This document shows positions 33,767-41,779 of a stretch of DNA of 64,000 nt, piece by piece. Numbering within the stretch: position 1 is the first letter of the stretch; each line of letters opens with the position of its first letter. Source of the stretch: Lachnospiraceae bacterium (GTDB lineage Bacteria > Bacillota > Clostridia > Lachnospirales > Lachnospiraceae); the NCBI GenBank assembly GCA_910574805.1, contig CAJTCV010000001.1:62001-126000 (forward strand), written 5' to 3'. A program made the position numbers and the translations under genes. Below the pieces are notes generated by a model. That model saw nothing but the letters and a program-made list of their open reading frames with translations, did no database searches and had not been told where the DNA came from.

Positions 33767-35864
33767 TTTCTACGCCTCCAGTCTCTATATTCTGCTGTTT
33801 CAGACATTTCCTCATTCCCATGGTGGTACAGCAGATCAGTCTGTCAAATACCAGGAAGAAGGACGGCAGCAACAGAAGCACGATCGCCATACTGATCAAG
33901 GCTCCCCGCGCCAGCAGGATCACAATGGATTTGATCATATCAATATTGGAATACATGGCCACGCCGATGGTCGAAGCAAACAGGCTGAACGCACTGGTAA
34001 TGATCGAATGGAACGAAGTCTTGTGCGCGATCTCTATGGCCTCCTTTTTGCTCCTGCCGGCCATCCGTTCGTCCTTGTACCGGTTCGTCATCAGAATCGC
34101 ATAGTCCACGGTTGCTCCCAGCTGAATGGTTCCCACTACAATGGGTGCCACAAATGCCTGACTGACCCCTCTGTAACAGGAAAATGCCATATTTACAAAG
34201 ATGGAAAATTCTATCGTCGTCACCAGGATAAACGGAAGGCTCACCGACTTAAATACGATCATCACAATCAGGAAAATCGCCAGTATGGACAGGGTGTTTA
34301 CCGTCATCAGATCGACACTGGTCACATCCTCCAGATCCTTCATCAAAGGCGCTTCCCCGATCACCATGGCCGTGTCGTCGTATTTTTTTACAATATCATT
34401 GATCTGTGCGATCTGCGCGTTACACGGAGCGGTGGCCGAGCTGTACTGAGAACAGATAAAGACCATCTCATAATTATCTGATTTCAGTGTGGAAGTCAGC
34501 TTTTCGGGAAGCATGGAATCCGGGATTCCGCCTCCCACCACCGACTGGATCCCCAGCGCCCAGTCCACGCCGTCCACCATCTCGATCTCCTTGATCATAT
34601 TCGCTTTATCCTTCGCACTGTTTCCGCTGTTCATCAAAAGGATATGTACGTTGCTCATGTCAAACGTATTTTTCAGCTTCTCATTGGCAATGGCGCTGTC
34701 CAGATCATCCGGAAGTCCGGTATCAATATTATAATACAGCTCCACATTGTTATTGCCGCGGTAAGCCGGGACGAAAGCAATCAAGAAGAGCAGGATCCAC
34801 ACCCAGTAAAATTTTCTGATAAAATCCGACAGCTTTCCCATATCCGGAAAGAAGGACCGGTGCCTGAGCTTCATGATCTGTTTTTCAAAGAGAAGCACCA
34901 TGGCCGGAAGTACCGTCACACAGCACAGCACACCGATGATCACGCCCTTGATCATGACGATTCCAAGATTCTCTCCCAGTGCAAAGGTCATGAAGATCAG
35001 GGCTGCAAAACCGGCAATCGTCGTCAGAGAACTTCCCATTACAGAAATAAAAGTCTCGCTGATGGCCTCCGCCATGGCGTCGTCCCGGCTCTCATATTTT
35101 GGTTTGCATTCCTCGTAGCTGTGCAGGAGGAAGATGGAATAATCCGTCGTAACCCCCAGCTGCAGCACCGCCACCAGCGCCTGCGTAATATAGGAGACAT
35201 CTCCCAGGAACAGATTGCTTCCCATATTATAGGCCACGGCCAGACCGATGCTGGTCAGGAAAATAAAGGGAACCGCGAAGGAATCTGTCGTAAGGATCAG
35301 AACCAGCAGAGAGAGAAGGCTGGCCACCATGACATATCCGGGGATTTCCTTCATGGCCAGATTCTTAATATCTGTGACAATCCCGCTCATGCCGCTGATA
35401 AAACACTGCTGCCCCACCTGGGCACGCATTTCCTCGATTGCCTCCATGGTAGACTCTGCCGATGTGGTCTGATCGAACAGTGCGATCATCATGGTGGAAT
35501 CCCCCTGAAAGAGCGCATCCGCCACTGATTGGGGGATCATACTGACCGGCACGTCAATTCCCACAAAATCATCATACCAGAGCACCTTTTCCACATGGTC
35601 GATGGCCTCGATCTTTTCCTCCAGCGCCACCACATCCTTCTTCTCCATCCCGTCCACCACAACCATGGAGAACGCCCCCATACCGAATTCATCCACCATA
35701 ATATCCTGTCCCGCCACTGTCTCCAGCGAATCCGGCAGATAGCTCAGGATGTCATAGTTGACCTTTGTGGCAATAAATCCGATGGCAGATGGAATCAGAA
35801 GCAGGAATGCAAGCAGTACGATGGATATCTTACGTCTTGCGATAAACTTTCCGATCTGTTTCAT
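33756..35864 (-). CDS. MMPL/RND-family membrane transporter
   Basis: 702 residues, about twelve membrane segments in two six-helix halves, each after a large external loop. The paired LGVTTDYSIFLLHSYEE and LGATVDYAILMTNRYKDE segments are the proton-relay helices of MMPL proteins. It would export a lipid or small amphiphile using the proton gradient. ATG at 35864 has GGAAGG nine bases upstream. The next gene is the heptad-repeat lipoprotein, with overlapping ends. The promoter upstream is flanked by two palindromic operators, which suggests repression by a TetR-type regulator encoded elsewhere. Confidence 0.9.
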   Translation of the reverse strand: MKQIGKFIARRKISIVLLAFLLLIPSAIGFIATKVNYDILSYLPDSLETVAGQDIMVDEFGMGAFSMVVVDGMEKKDVVALEEKIEAIDHVEKVLWYDDFVGIDVPVSMIPQSVADALFQGDSTMMIALFDQTTSAESTMEAIEEMRAQVGQQCFISGMSGIVTDIKNLAMKEIPGYVMVASLLSLLVLILTTDSFAVPFIFLTSIGLAVAYNMGSNLFLGDVSYITQALVAVLQLGVTTDYSIFLLHSYEECKPKYESRDDAMAEAISETFISVMGSSLTTIAGFAALIFMTFALGENLGIVMIKGVIIGVLCCVTVLPAMVLLFEKQIMKLRHRSFFPDMGKLSDFIRKFYWVWILLFLIAFVPAYRGNNNVELYYNIDTGLPDDLDSAIANEKLKNTFDMSNVHILLMNSGNSAKDKANMIKEIEMVDGVDWALGIQSVVGGGIPDSMLPEKLTSTLKSDNYEMVFICSQYSSATAPCNAQIAQINDIVKKYDDTAMVIGEAPLMKDLEDVTSVDLMTVNTLSILAIFLIVMIVFKSVSLPFILVTTIEFSIFVNMAFSCYRGVSQAFVAPIVVGTIQLGATVDYAILMTNRYKDERMAGRSKKEAIEIAHKTSFHSIITSAFSLFASTIGVAMYSNIDMIKSIVILLARGALISMAIVLLLLPSFFLVFDRLICCTTMGMRKCLKQQNIETGGVENEK

Positions 35865-35917
35865 ATTTCTCACCTTCCATAATTACCTGTATGACAGCTT
35901 CACCTGTAAGTTGTCTC

Positions 35918-35940
35918 AAAAATGACCTGTAGTCATTTTT
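35918..35940. promoter_or_regulatory. Palindromic operator 1 of the MMPL operon
   Basis: A perfect inverted repeat AAAAATGAC-N5-GTCATTTTT, located between the -10 element and the start codon of the MMPL gene. Confidence 0.72.
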
Positions 35941-35950
35941 ACTATAATAT

Positions 35951-35979
35951 GTTATACTACAAAAATGACTGCTAGTCAA
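35951..35979 (-). promoter_or_regulatory. Promoter of the MMPL operon
   Basis: TTGACT (35974-35979) and TATAAC (35951-35956), 17-base spacer on the minus strand. The -35 element lies inside operator 2. Confidence 0.75.
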
Positions 35980-35983
35980 TATT
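35961..35983. promoter_or_regulatory. Palindromic operator 2 of the MMPL operon
   Basis: AAAAATGAC-N5-GTCAATATT, the same half-site as operator 1 with one arm diverged. Centre-to-centre distance from operator 1 is 43 bases, about four helical turns. It covers the -35 element. Confidence 0.68.
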
Positions 35984-36212
35984 GTTTTTAAATTTTTAAT
36001 AATTTTGACGGAAGACGACACGATGGCGTGAAAAAGGGCACCGGTGTTTCACCGATACCCTGCTGTTCATTACATATTATTATGGAAATTATCCTGTCGA
36101 AAAGCCCAGGCCCCGTTTCTGTCATATGCCCCTGCTATGATTCGTGTCTGATTAAAAGGATATAACGATACAGGTCTGAAAAAAATTCTTTGCCTGATAT
36201 GGTTAAAACCAC
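35984..36212. other. Gene-free region between the MMPL promoter and the deformylase gene
   Basis: About 230 bases without a supported gene. Apart from the terminator at 36031-36060 nothing is recognised; reading frames here lack ribosome sites. Confidence 0.6.
36031..36060 (-). terminator. Terminator of the deformylase gene
   Basis: On the minus strand GGGTATCGGTG pairs with CACCGGTGCCC around AAA and is followed by TTTTT. It lies about 150 bases after the stop codon. Confidence 0.75.
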
Positions 36213-36623
36213 TTATATAATCTTCCCCTCCAGATGATCCATCTCATGCTGACAGATCTGTGCAGTCCATCCGGACAGTTTCTGGCGCTGTCTCTTCCAG
36301 TCAAAATCATAATATTCCACTTCCATATTCTGGTATCGGGTCGTCTTTCGGACACCGTCCAGGGACAGACAGCCTTCTTCCGTCTCATAAGGTCCGCTTT
36401 TTGAGACAATCACCGGATTGAACATCACCACATCGAGAAAACCCATGCTGACAATAATGATGTTCTTCTTTACACCGATCATGTTGGCGGCCATCCCCAC
36501 ACACCGCTCACGGTTTGCTCTTAACGTATCCTGAAGATCCCTTCCCACCTGGAGATCCGCCTTTGTCGCCGGCTCCGATTTCTGACCCAGGAACAAAATA
36601 TCTCTTACAATCTGCTTTACCAT
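36213..36623 (-). CDS. def: Short peptide deformylase-like protein
   Basis: A metallohydrolase removing N-terminal formyl groups, 136 residues, shorter than the usual 150-190. Motif 2 EEGCLSLDG supplies the metal-binding cysteine and motif 3 QHEMDHLEG the two histidines and catalytic glutamate. Motif 1 reads GMAANMIG, so the usual glutamine of GxGxAAxQ is replaced by methionine. ATG at 36623 with a GGGGATG-type site upstream. The gene stands alone between two terminators. It may be a second, divergent deformylase with the main one elsewhere. Confidence 0.85.
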   Translation of the reverse strand: MVKQIVRDILFLGQKSEPATKADLQVGRDLQDTLRANRERCVGMAANMIGVKKNIIIVSMGFLDVVMFNPVIVSKSGPYETEEGCLSLDGVRKTTRYQNMEVEYYDFDWKRQRQKLSGWTAQICQHEMDHLEGKII

Positions 36624-36713
36624 TTATCCTCACATCCCCTTTCATATTTTTCTGACAGTATTGTACCACAGGAAAGAACACCTGCCTATATGCGGAAGCA
36701 GGCTTTGCACAAC

Positions 36714-36757
36714 AAAACACCGTCAGAAGAGGGTCCTGTCCCTTCTGACGGTGTTTT
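36714..36757 (-). terminator. Terminator of the sigma/anti-sigma operon
   Basis: AAAACACCGTCAGAAG pairs with CTTCTGACGGTGTTTT, 16 bp, with A and T tracts on both sides. Confidence 0.9.
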
Positions 36758-36793
36758 GTCAGATTCAATTAAAATACTGCCGCTTTACGCTTT

Positions 36794-37984
36794 TTATCGC
36801 TTCACCTGGTATACTGCAAATGTCACTGTACCGTCCTCATTCAGAACAGCCGCCTCTACCCGCAGATCTTCCAGTCCCTTTTCTCCATAGGAATAGCCTG
36901 TTACAGACGCGGAACCCGGCTTTCTGTCCGGGAAAGCCTCATTCATGAAGATGCAGCCGCTTCCGCCGCCTTCGTCTCCCAGATCATAAGCATAGCTGGC
37001 GTATTCCTCTTCCCCGTCTTTTTCCGGCGTACAGATCTGTACTGTGGATTCGATCCGTTCTGCATCCTCTTTCATCCGGCCTTCTTTCAGCTCTTTTGTA
37101 AATTCCTCTACCCATGCATCGACTCCCAGATCCGTTTCATCCATTTCCATGGGAGTATCCGCTTCTGCTTCTTCCTCCATGGATGCCAGAAACGCCTCTG
37201 CCGCCTGGGGATCGCCTTTTGCCGGATCCAGTGGGAGCGTAAACAGAGCATTCACCTTATCATAGGCTTCATTTCTTGTGATTTCCCCGGTCTCCTGATC
37301 AAACAGATAAGCTTCGCTGTCGTAAAATACCCCCGAACTGACCCCGATATAGAGCCCCCGGTCTGCAAAGATCTCAATATTCTCCATATCCAGCAGACGG
37401 TACTGGATGCCGTCCCGGACAAATTCACTGTATCCGCCGCCCATGGTCATAAGTCCGTAATTCCACGGCTCCAGCCCCTTGATATACGGCGACACATAGA
37501 ACGGCTCCTCCCCATAGGCATCATCTCTGGTATCCGGCATAGGAGTGCCGTCCGTCCGCTCAATGGCCACCGCCGCGTAGAACCGGTCATCCTCCACCTG
37601 ACCCTGATCGTCCGTCTCCAGATATTCGCTGATATTCTTCCCTGACACGGCGCCCAGAAGCGTGACCCGATAGCCCCCATATTCCTGTGACTCATTTACA
37701 GACACTGCATCTTTTCCCTGAAAAGCATCCATAAGCTTTCCGTCCTCAAGCTCCTGGGCGATCTGCCCCGGAGACAGGTATCTGGCTGCCGCCACCACTG
37801 CTGCCGAACCGATCACCAGTGTAAACGCTGCCGCTGCGACCGCCGCGGGAATTCTGGTTTTTTTCTTTTTCTTCATATTTGCCATCTCCTCTGCCCGATA
37901 TAAAATATTCTGGTTGAGCCATGCATCCGGCTCTTCCTGCGGAGTAAGGGCCTGTTTTAAAATGCGGTCAAGATCTTTTTTCAT
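36794..37984 (-). CDS. Putative anti-sigma factor (membrane-anchored)
   Basis: 396 residues. A cytoplasmic N-terminal part (1-44) ends in a run of lysines, then one membrane segment (about 45-67), then a large acidic extracellular domain. It starts 17 bases inside the end of the ECF sigma gene, the classic sigma/anti-sigma arrangement, so it most likely binds and holds that sigma factor. No zinc-binding HxxxCxxC motif is seen in the N-terminal part. The external domain resembles no family I can name and may sense the signal. Confidence 0.75.
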   Translation of the reverse strand: MKKDLDRILKQALTPQEEPDAWLNQNILYRAEEMANMKKKKKTRIPAAVAAAAFTLVIGSAAVVAAARYLSPGQIAQELEDGKLMDAFQGKDAVSVNESQEYGGYRVTLLGAVSGKNISEYLETDDQGQVEDDRFYAAVAIERTDGTPMPDTRDDAYGEEPFYVSPYIKGLEPWNYGLMTMGGGYSEFVRDGIQYRLLDMENIEIFADRGLYIGVSSGVFYDSEAYLFDQETGEITRNEAYDKVNALFTLPLDPAKGDPQAAEAFLASMEEEAEADTPMEMDETDLGVDAWVEEFTKELKEGRMKEDAERIESTVQICTPEKDGEEEYASYAYDLGDEGGGSGCIFMNEAFPDRKPGSASVTGYSYGEKGLEDLRVEAAVLNEDGTVTFAVYQVKR

Positions 37985-38501
37985 TTAAAACAACCTCCAG
38001 TTCTTTTTTCAGTAATTTTTTTGCCTTGAACAACCGGCTTTTCACCGTTCCTTCCGGGATACTCAGGACCCCTGCAATCTCGGAGAGCTTCAGCTCTTCC
38101 ATATAGAAAAGCAGTACCGGCAGCCTGTACTTTTCCGGCAGGCCGTCCACCGCCTCCTGCACCAGCCTTTTCTGCTCCCCGGATATGATCCGGGCCTCCG
38201 GAGACGGTTCCCGGGACGGCACTTCCAGCGCTGCATCCTCCATGGAGGTCACCGGTCCGGTGATCTGCTGTCTCAGATTCCATTTCCGGCGGCGGTTCCT
38301 CCAGAGATTGACGGACACCGACAGCAGATAGCCTTTGGGATTGCTCCGGATATCCAGCCGGTCTCCCAGTTCCACCATCTTCAGAAAGGTATCCTGATAC
38401 AGATCATCCGCCTCCTGCCTGCTCCCGGTGAGGCGGCAGCAGAAGGAATAGATATCCCGTCCGTTCTTCTTGATACATGCCTCCAGCTCTTCACGGCTCA
38501 T
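37968..38501 (-). CDS. ECF-type RNA polymerase sigma factor
   Basis: 177 residues with region 2 (ADDLYQDTFLKM, then NPKGYLLSVSVNLWRNRRRK) and region 4 (LPEKYRLPVLLFYMEELKLSEIAGVL with a helix-turn-helix ending GTVKSRLFKAKKLLKK). It would direct polymerase to a small envelope or stress regulon. Overlap with the downstream anti-sigma gene shows translational coupling. ATG at 38501 with GGAGGATG upstream. A possible ECF-type promoter upstream suggests self-regulation. Confidence 0.94.
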   Translation of the reverse strand: MSREELEACIKKNGRDIYSFCCRLTGSRQEADDLYQDTFLKMVELGDRLDIRSNPKGYLLSVSVNLWRNRRRKWNLRQQITGPVTSMEDAALEVPSREPSPEARIISGEQKRLVQEAVDGLPEKYRLPVLLFYMEELKLSEIAGVLSIPEGTVKSRLFKAKKLLKKELEVVLNEKRS

Positions 38502-38553
38502 TTTTCATCCTCCAGATAAAGACGTCTTTTTCTTAAAGGTTTTGCCCTTCACT

Positions 38554-38583
38554 CTTATATGGTAACCGCAGGGAAAATGGTTC
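38554..38583 (-). promoter_or_regulatory. Possible ECF-type autoregulatory promoter
   Basis: On the minus strand GAACC (38579-38583) and CATATAAG (38554-38561) are about 17 bases apart, resembling AAC-type -35 elements of ECF promoters. No housekeeping promoter is obvious here. Confidence 0.35.
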
Positions 38584-38605
38584 ACTGTACTGCAAAAAAA
38601 GAAAG

Positions 38606-38640
38606 AAAAAAGCAGGCGCAGCCGTCCGCACCTGCTTTTG
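38606..38640 (-). terminator. Terminator of galE and the IIB-like gene
   Basis: AAAAGCAGG and CCTGCTTTT pair around a 14-base loop, with a T-rich run following on the minus strand. Confidence 0.82.
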
Positions 38641-38645
38641 ATATC

Positions 38646-38972
38646 TCATTGTCTTAAGAGCTGATCTTTGTAACGTCTGATCTCGGCAATCGCCTCCTGC
38701 ATGACCCGGTCCCCTTTTGCCATGCCGAAATCTCTGGTGTCCACAGCCAGCACCGGTATATGCTCCGGCACCAGCTCTCTCACACTGGCAAAAGCACAGC
38801 GTACCTGAGGGCCCACAAGGACGATATCCGCATCTTCTTTTCCTTCATCGAGTCCCGAAAGAGAGGATATGATGATCTCTGCCTCAATCAGATTGGCATG
38901 TGCCCAGGCAGACATCCGATCCTTCAGGATACTCGCGGAAGTTCCGGAATAACTCACCAATACAACTTTCAT
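38646..38972 (-). CDS. PTS lactose/cellobiose-type IIB-like protein lacking the phospho-cysteine
   Basis: 108 residues with the fold signature of cellobiose-class IIB proteins: an N-terminal P-loop-like segment, VLVGPQVR at the middle and VLAVDTRDFGMAKGDRVMQEAI near the end. In true IIB proteins the N-terminal loop begins with the phosphorylated cysteine (CSAGMSTS type). Here it reads LVSYSGTSAS, with serine at the cysteine position. It therefore probably cannot take phosphate from IIA in the normal way, and no IIA or IIC gene is nearby. It lies 19 bases after galE on the same transcript. A regulatory or sugar-binding role is possible. Confidence 0.75.
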   Translation of the reverse strand: MKVVLVSYSGTSASILKDRMSAWAHANLIEAEIIISSLSGLDEGKEDADIVLVGPQVRCAFASVRELVPEHIPVLAVDTRDFGMAKGDRVMQEAIAEIRRYKDQLLRQ

Positions 38973-38991
38973 CTCTTCCCTCGCCCGTCAT

Positions 38992-40014
38992 CTATTCTGG
39001 ATCATTGTAACCGTTTGGGTTCAAAGACTGCCATCTCCAGGAATCCGCACACATCTCTTCGATGCCGTACTCCGCTTCCCAGCCAAGCTCTGCCTTCGCT
39101 TTTGCCGGATTGCAGTAGCAGGTGGCAATGTCTCCCGCACGGCGGGGCTTGATCTCATACGGAAGCTCTTTTCCGCATGCCTTACTAAAGGCTTCCACCA
39201 CCTGCAGCACGCTGTAGCCGTGTCCGGTGCCCAGATTGTAGATACGGACGCTTTTTTCTTCTTTAAACTTCTCCAGCGCCTTTACATGGCCTCTTGCCAG
39301 GTCCACTACATGGATATAATCCCGAACGCCCGTTCCATCCGGAGTATCATAATCATTCCCAAATACACCCACGCATTTCAGCTTTCCGATAGCCACCTGT
39401 GCCACATAGGGAAGCAGATTGTTGGGGATTCCCTTCGGATCCTCGCCGATCCTGCCGGATTTATGCGCTCCGATGGGATTGAAGTAACGAAGCAGGATCA
39501 CATTCCACTCCGGATCCGACTTCTGGATATCCATCAGCACCTGCTCCAGCATGGTCTTGGTCTGCCCATAGGGATTGGTCGGGGACTGCTTCGGACAGTT
39601 CTCCGTAATGGGGATTTCCAGAGGATCTCCGTATACCGTTGCAGAGGAGCTGAAGATGATATTCTTCACGCCGTTCTTTCTCATGGTATCGCACAGAAGC
39701 AGCGTCCCTGCCATATTGTTGTAATAATACTCAATGGGCTTGGCCACCGACTCTCCCACTGCCTTATAGCCGGCAAAATGAATGACTGCATCCGGCTTCT
39801 CCGCCTGGAAGATCCCGCTGATCTTCGGCTGATCCAGCAGATCCGCCTCATAAAATCTCAGGGACTTCCCCGTGATCTCCTGCACCCGGTCCAGCGCTTT
39901 CTCACTTGCATTGTACAGGTTGTCAACAACTACCACTTCATAGCCTTCATTCAGAAGCTCCACACAGGTATGGCTTCCAATATATCCGGCACCGCCCGTT
40001 ACCAAGATCTTCAT
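38992..40014 (-). CDS. galE: UDP-glucose 4-epimerase
   Basis: Interconverts UDP-glucose and UDP-galactose. A short-chain dehydrogenase fold with NAD loop GGAGYIGSH (residues 7-15), SSSATVYGDP, the catalytic YGQTK (YxxxK) and RYFNPIGAHKSG. The 340-residue length is normal. ATG at 40014 with GAGGAG upstream. It is the first gene of a two-gene unit with the IIB-like gene; no other Leloir genes are adjacent. Confidence 0.97.
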   Translation of the reverse strand: MKILVTGGAGYIGSHTCVELLNEGYEVVVVDNLYNASEKALDRVQEITGKSLRFYEADLLDQPKISGIFQAEKPDAVIHFAGYKAVGESVAKPIEYYYNNMAGTLLLCDTMRKNGVKNIIFSSSATVYGDPLEIPITENCPKQSPTNPYGQTKTMLEQVLMDIQKSDPEWNVILLRYFNPIGAHKSGRIGEDPKGIPNNLLPYVAQVAIGKLKCVGVFGNDYDTPDGTGVRDYIHVVDLARGHVKALEKFKEEKSVRIYNLGTGHGYSVLQVVEAFSKACGKELPYEIKPRRAGDIATCYCNPAKAKAELGWEAEYGIEEMCADSWRWQSLNPNGYNDPE

Positions 40015-40093
40015 ATCTCCTCATTCCTCTCAAAAAATCCATATTCGCAGCAGTCCGGATGTACCCATGCACACAGGCTGCCCGTTATGTATC

Positions 40094-40122
40094 AGTGTAG
40101 CATACTTTAACCGGATTGGCAA
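40094..40122 (-). promoter_or_regulatory. Promoter of galE
   Basis: TTGCCA (40117-40122) and TACACT (40094-40099) on the minus strand with a 17-base spacer. Confidence 0.65.
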
Positions 40123-40143
40123 TTGCACATTTTCGGATAAACC

Positions 40144-40172
40144 TTGTATTTTTCCCAAAGTAGATTTATAAT
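40144..40172 (+). promoter_or_regulatory. Promoter of the 173-residue orphan gene
   Basis: TTGTAT (40144-40149) and TATAAT (40167-40172) with a 17-base spacer, 78 bases upstream of the ATG. Confidence 0.72.
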
Positions 40173-40249
40173 CTTTATATACACCCGATACCCTGTATCT
40201 TAACGCCTGCCTCCGGGCCGGCGTCTATATAATAAGGAGACGATATCTT

Positions 40250-40771
40250 ATGAAAAACCAGTTATTTGAAGAAGCAAAGCGTTCTGACACCCTCAGCAAA
40301 GAGCTGATCAGCAACCTGCTGGAATCCATGGAATACAGCAGTATTTCCTTTATCAACTGGACCATTGACGTCCTGAAGATTCTAAAAACCCGAATCGACC
40401 GCGGCGACAAGATCACGGACGCCGTATCCAAAGTGGTCTATGACAAAAAATCCTTCCAGGCATTTGTCAAGAAGAATTTTTCCTCCTACATCTTCAGCCA
40501 GGTATTCGCAGATCCGAAGAAAGCAGAAAAGGTATATTTCCATCTGGAGTCCTGTGACGGCGGCTATAACCTGATCATGGCTTCCTCCGCCAGAGAAAAG
40601 ACCTACCAGTGGATCTCCAGCCTGAGCGAACGCTTCTCTCTGGTGGAGATGATCGCCACCGGTGTTGTGTACATCAAGGACAATCGCAGGGACACCTACA
40701 TGCCCTTCATCTCCGAACACGGAAAATACTGCAGATATGACGCGAAGGTCGGCAGGATCCTGGAGCTGTGA
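40250..40771 (+). CDS. Protein of unknown function
   Basis: 173 residues, soluble, no signal peptide or membrane segment, mixed charge. AAGGAG lies nine bases before the ATG, and a good promoter and strong terminator bracket it, so it is a real single-gene unit. The N-terminal 90 residues look helical. The C-terminal part (YFHLESCDGGYNLIMASS onward) looks like a small alpha/beta domain. I recognise no family or catalytic motif. Its neighbours (galE divergent, radical SAM convergent) give no functional hint. Confidence 0.8.
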   Translation: MKNQLFEEAKRSDTLSKELISNLLESMEYSSISFINWTIDVLKILKTRIDRGDKITDAVSKVVYDKKSFQAFVKKNFSSYIFSQVFADPKKAEKVYFHLESCDGGYNLIMASSAREKTYQWISSLSERFSLVEMIATGVVYIKDNRRDTYMPFISEHGKYCRYDAKVGRILEL

Positions 40772-40797
40772 TCCGCCGGATGCAGAACAGAAACTAA

Positions 40798-40864
40798 AAG
40801 ATGCCTGCCGTCACATAAAAGTCTTCCCATTTCTGAAGCTTTCATGTGACGGCAGGCATTTTCA
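40798..40864. terminator. Strong bidirectional terminator
   Basis: ATGCCTGCCGTCACAT (40801-40816) and ATGTGACGGCAGGCAT (40844-40859) pair perfectly over 16 bp. A small inner CTTC/GAAG stem is also possible, with A/T tracts at both ends. It separates two convergent genes. Confidence 0.9.
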
Positions 40865-41779
40865 TCTGTCTTCCAGGCCGGCCGGCCGTTGGATGCCTCT
40901 GCAGTCAAAAGCCGGGATAAAGCTTTCCCGGGCGCAGTCCTCCATCTGGACATATACCTGCTTCATCCCGAGAAAAAGCGCATACTCCACTACCTCTCTG
41001 TACTCTTCTTTTGTAACTCTCCGGTCAAGCTCCGGAAAATCCCGCACATGAGGAAGGGGTGTGTACTGACTCATGAGACTGACCTGAATCTGTTCTCCCC
41101 AGGTATCATGCAGATATTCCAGCACATCCTTACTGTCATACACGCAGCCCGGCAGTACCAGATGCCGGACGATCACTCCCCTTTTCATCATCCCTCTGTC
41201 ATCAAATACCGGCGGCCCTGCCTGGCGCACCATCTCTGCCAGCGCCTCCTTCGCCCGCGCCGGATAATCCGCCGCACTGGAATAGCGTTTTGCCAGCTCC
41301 CCACTGGCATATTTCAGATCCGGAAGCCAGATATCCACCAGCCCCTCCAGCATCCGAAGCGTCTCTGTCTTCTCATACCCTCCGGTATTGTACACCACCG
41401 GGATCTTCAGACCCTGCCCCCTGGCCATTTTCAGTGCACGGATCACAGACGGCAGAAAATGCCCCGCCGTCACCAGATTGATATTGTTGGCGCCCTGCTC
41501 CTGCAGCTCCAGAAAGATCTCCGACAGCCTCCTGGTACTGATCCTTTTCCCGACCTTTCCCGCCGCGATCTCATGATTCTGGCAGAAGACGCACCGAAGC
41601 GTACAACCGGAAAAGAAGACCGCACCGGAGCCCTCTTCCCCGGAGATACACGGCTCTTCCCAGTAGTGGAGCGCCGCCCTAGCCGCATGCGGCTCCATGG
41701 GCATCCGGCAGTACCCCAGCTCTCCCTTCGCCCGGTCCGCCATGCATTCCCTCGGACAGAGCCTGCACCCGCCGCTCAT
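40862..41779 (-). CDS. Radical SAM protein, PFL-activating-enzyme-like
   Basis: 305 residues. The radical SAM cluster motif is CTLRCVFC (CxxxCxxC), preceded by a Cys-rich N-terminus (CRLCPREC and GYC) that may bind a second cluster. GHFLPSV, YNTGGYEK and LPDLKYAS segments are typical of the PflA-like family (such as AmmeMemoRadiSam-type activases). The target of activation is unknown; no glycyl-radical enzyme gene is nearby. The ATG overlaps the stop of the HD gene by four bases, so the two are co-translated. Confidence 0.88.
   Translation of the reverse strand: MSGGCRLCPRECMADRAKGELGYCRMPMEPHAARAALHYWEEPCISGEEGSGAVFFSGCTLRCVFCQNHEIAAGKVGKRISTRRLSEIFLELQEQGANNINLVTAGHFLPSVIRALKMARGQGLKIPVVYNTGGYEKTETLRMLEGLVDIWLPDLKYASGELAKRYSSAADYPARAKEALAEMVRQAGPPVFDDRGMMKRGVIVRHLVLPGCVYDSKDVLEYLHDTWGEQIQVSLMSQYTPLPHVRDFPELDRRVTKEEYREVVEYALFLGMKQVYVQMEDCARESFIPAFDCRGIQRPAGLEDR

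Noticed and set aside
35830-36021. Possible small regulator gene in the MMPL promoter region
   Set aside because: The 63-residue frame covers the promoter and operators, lacks a ribosome site and has no helix-turn-helix.
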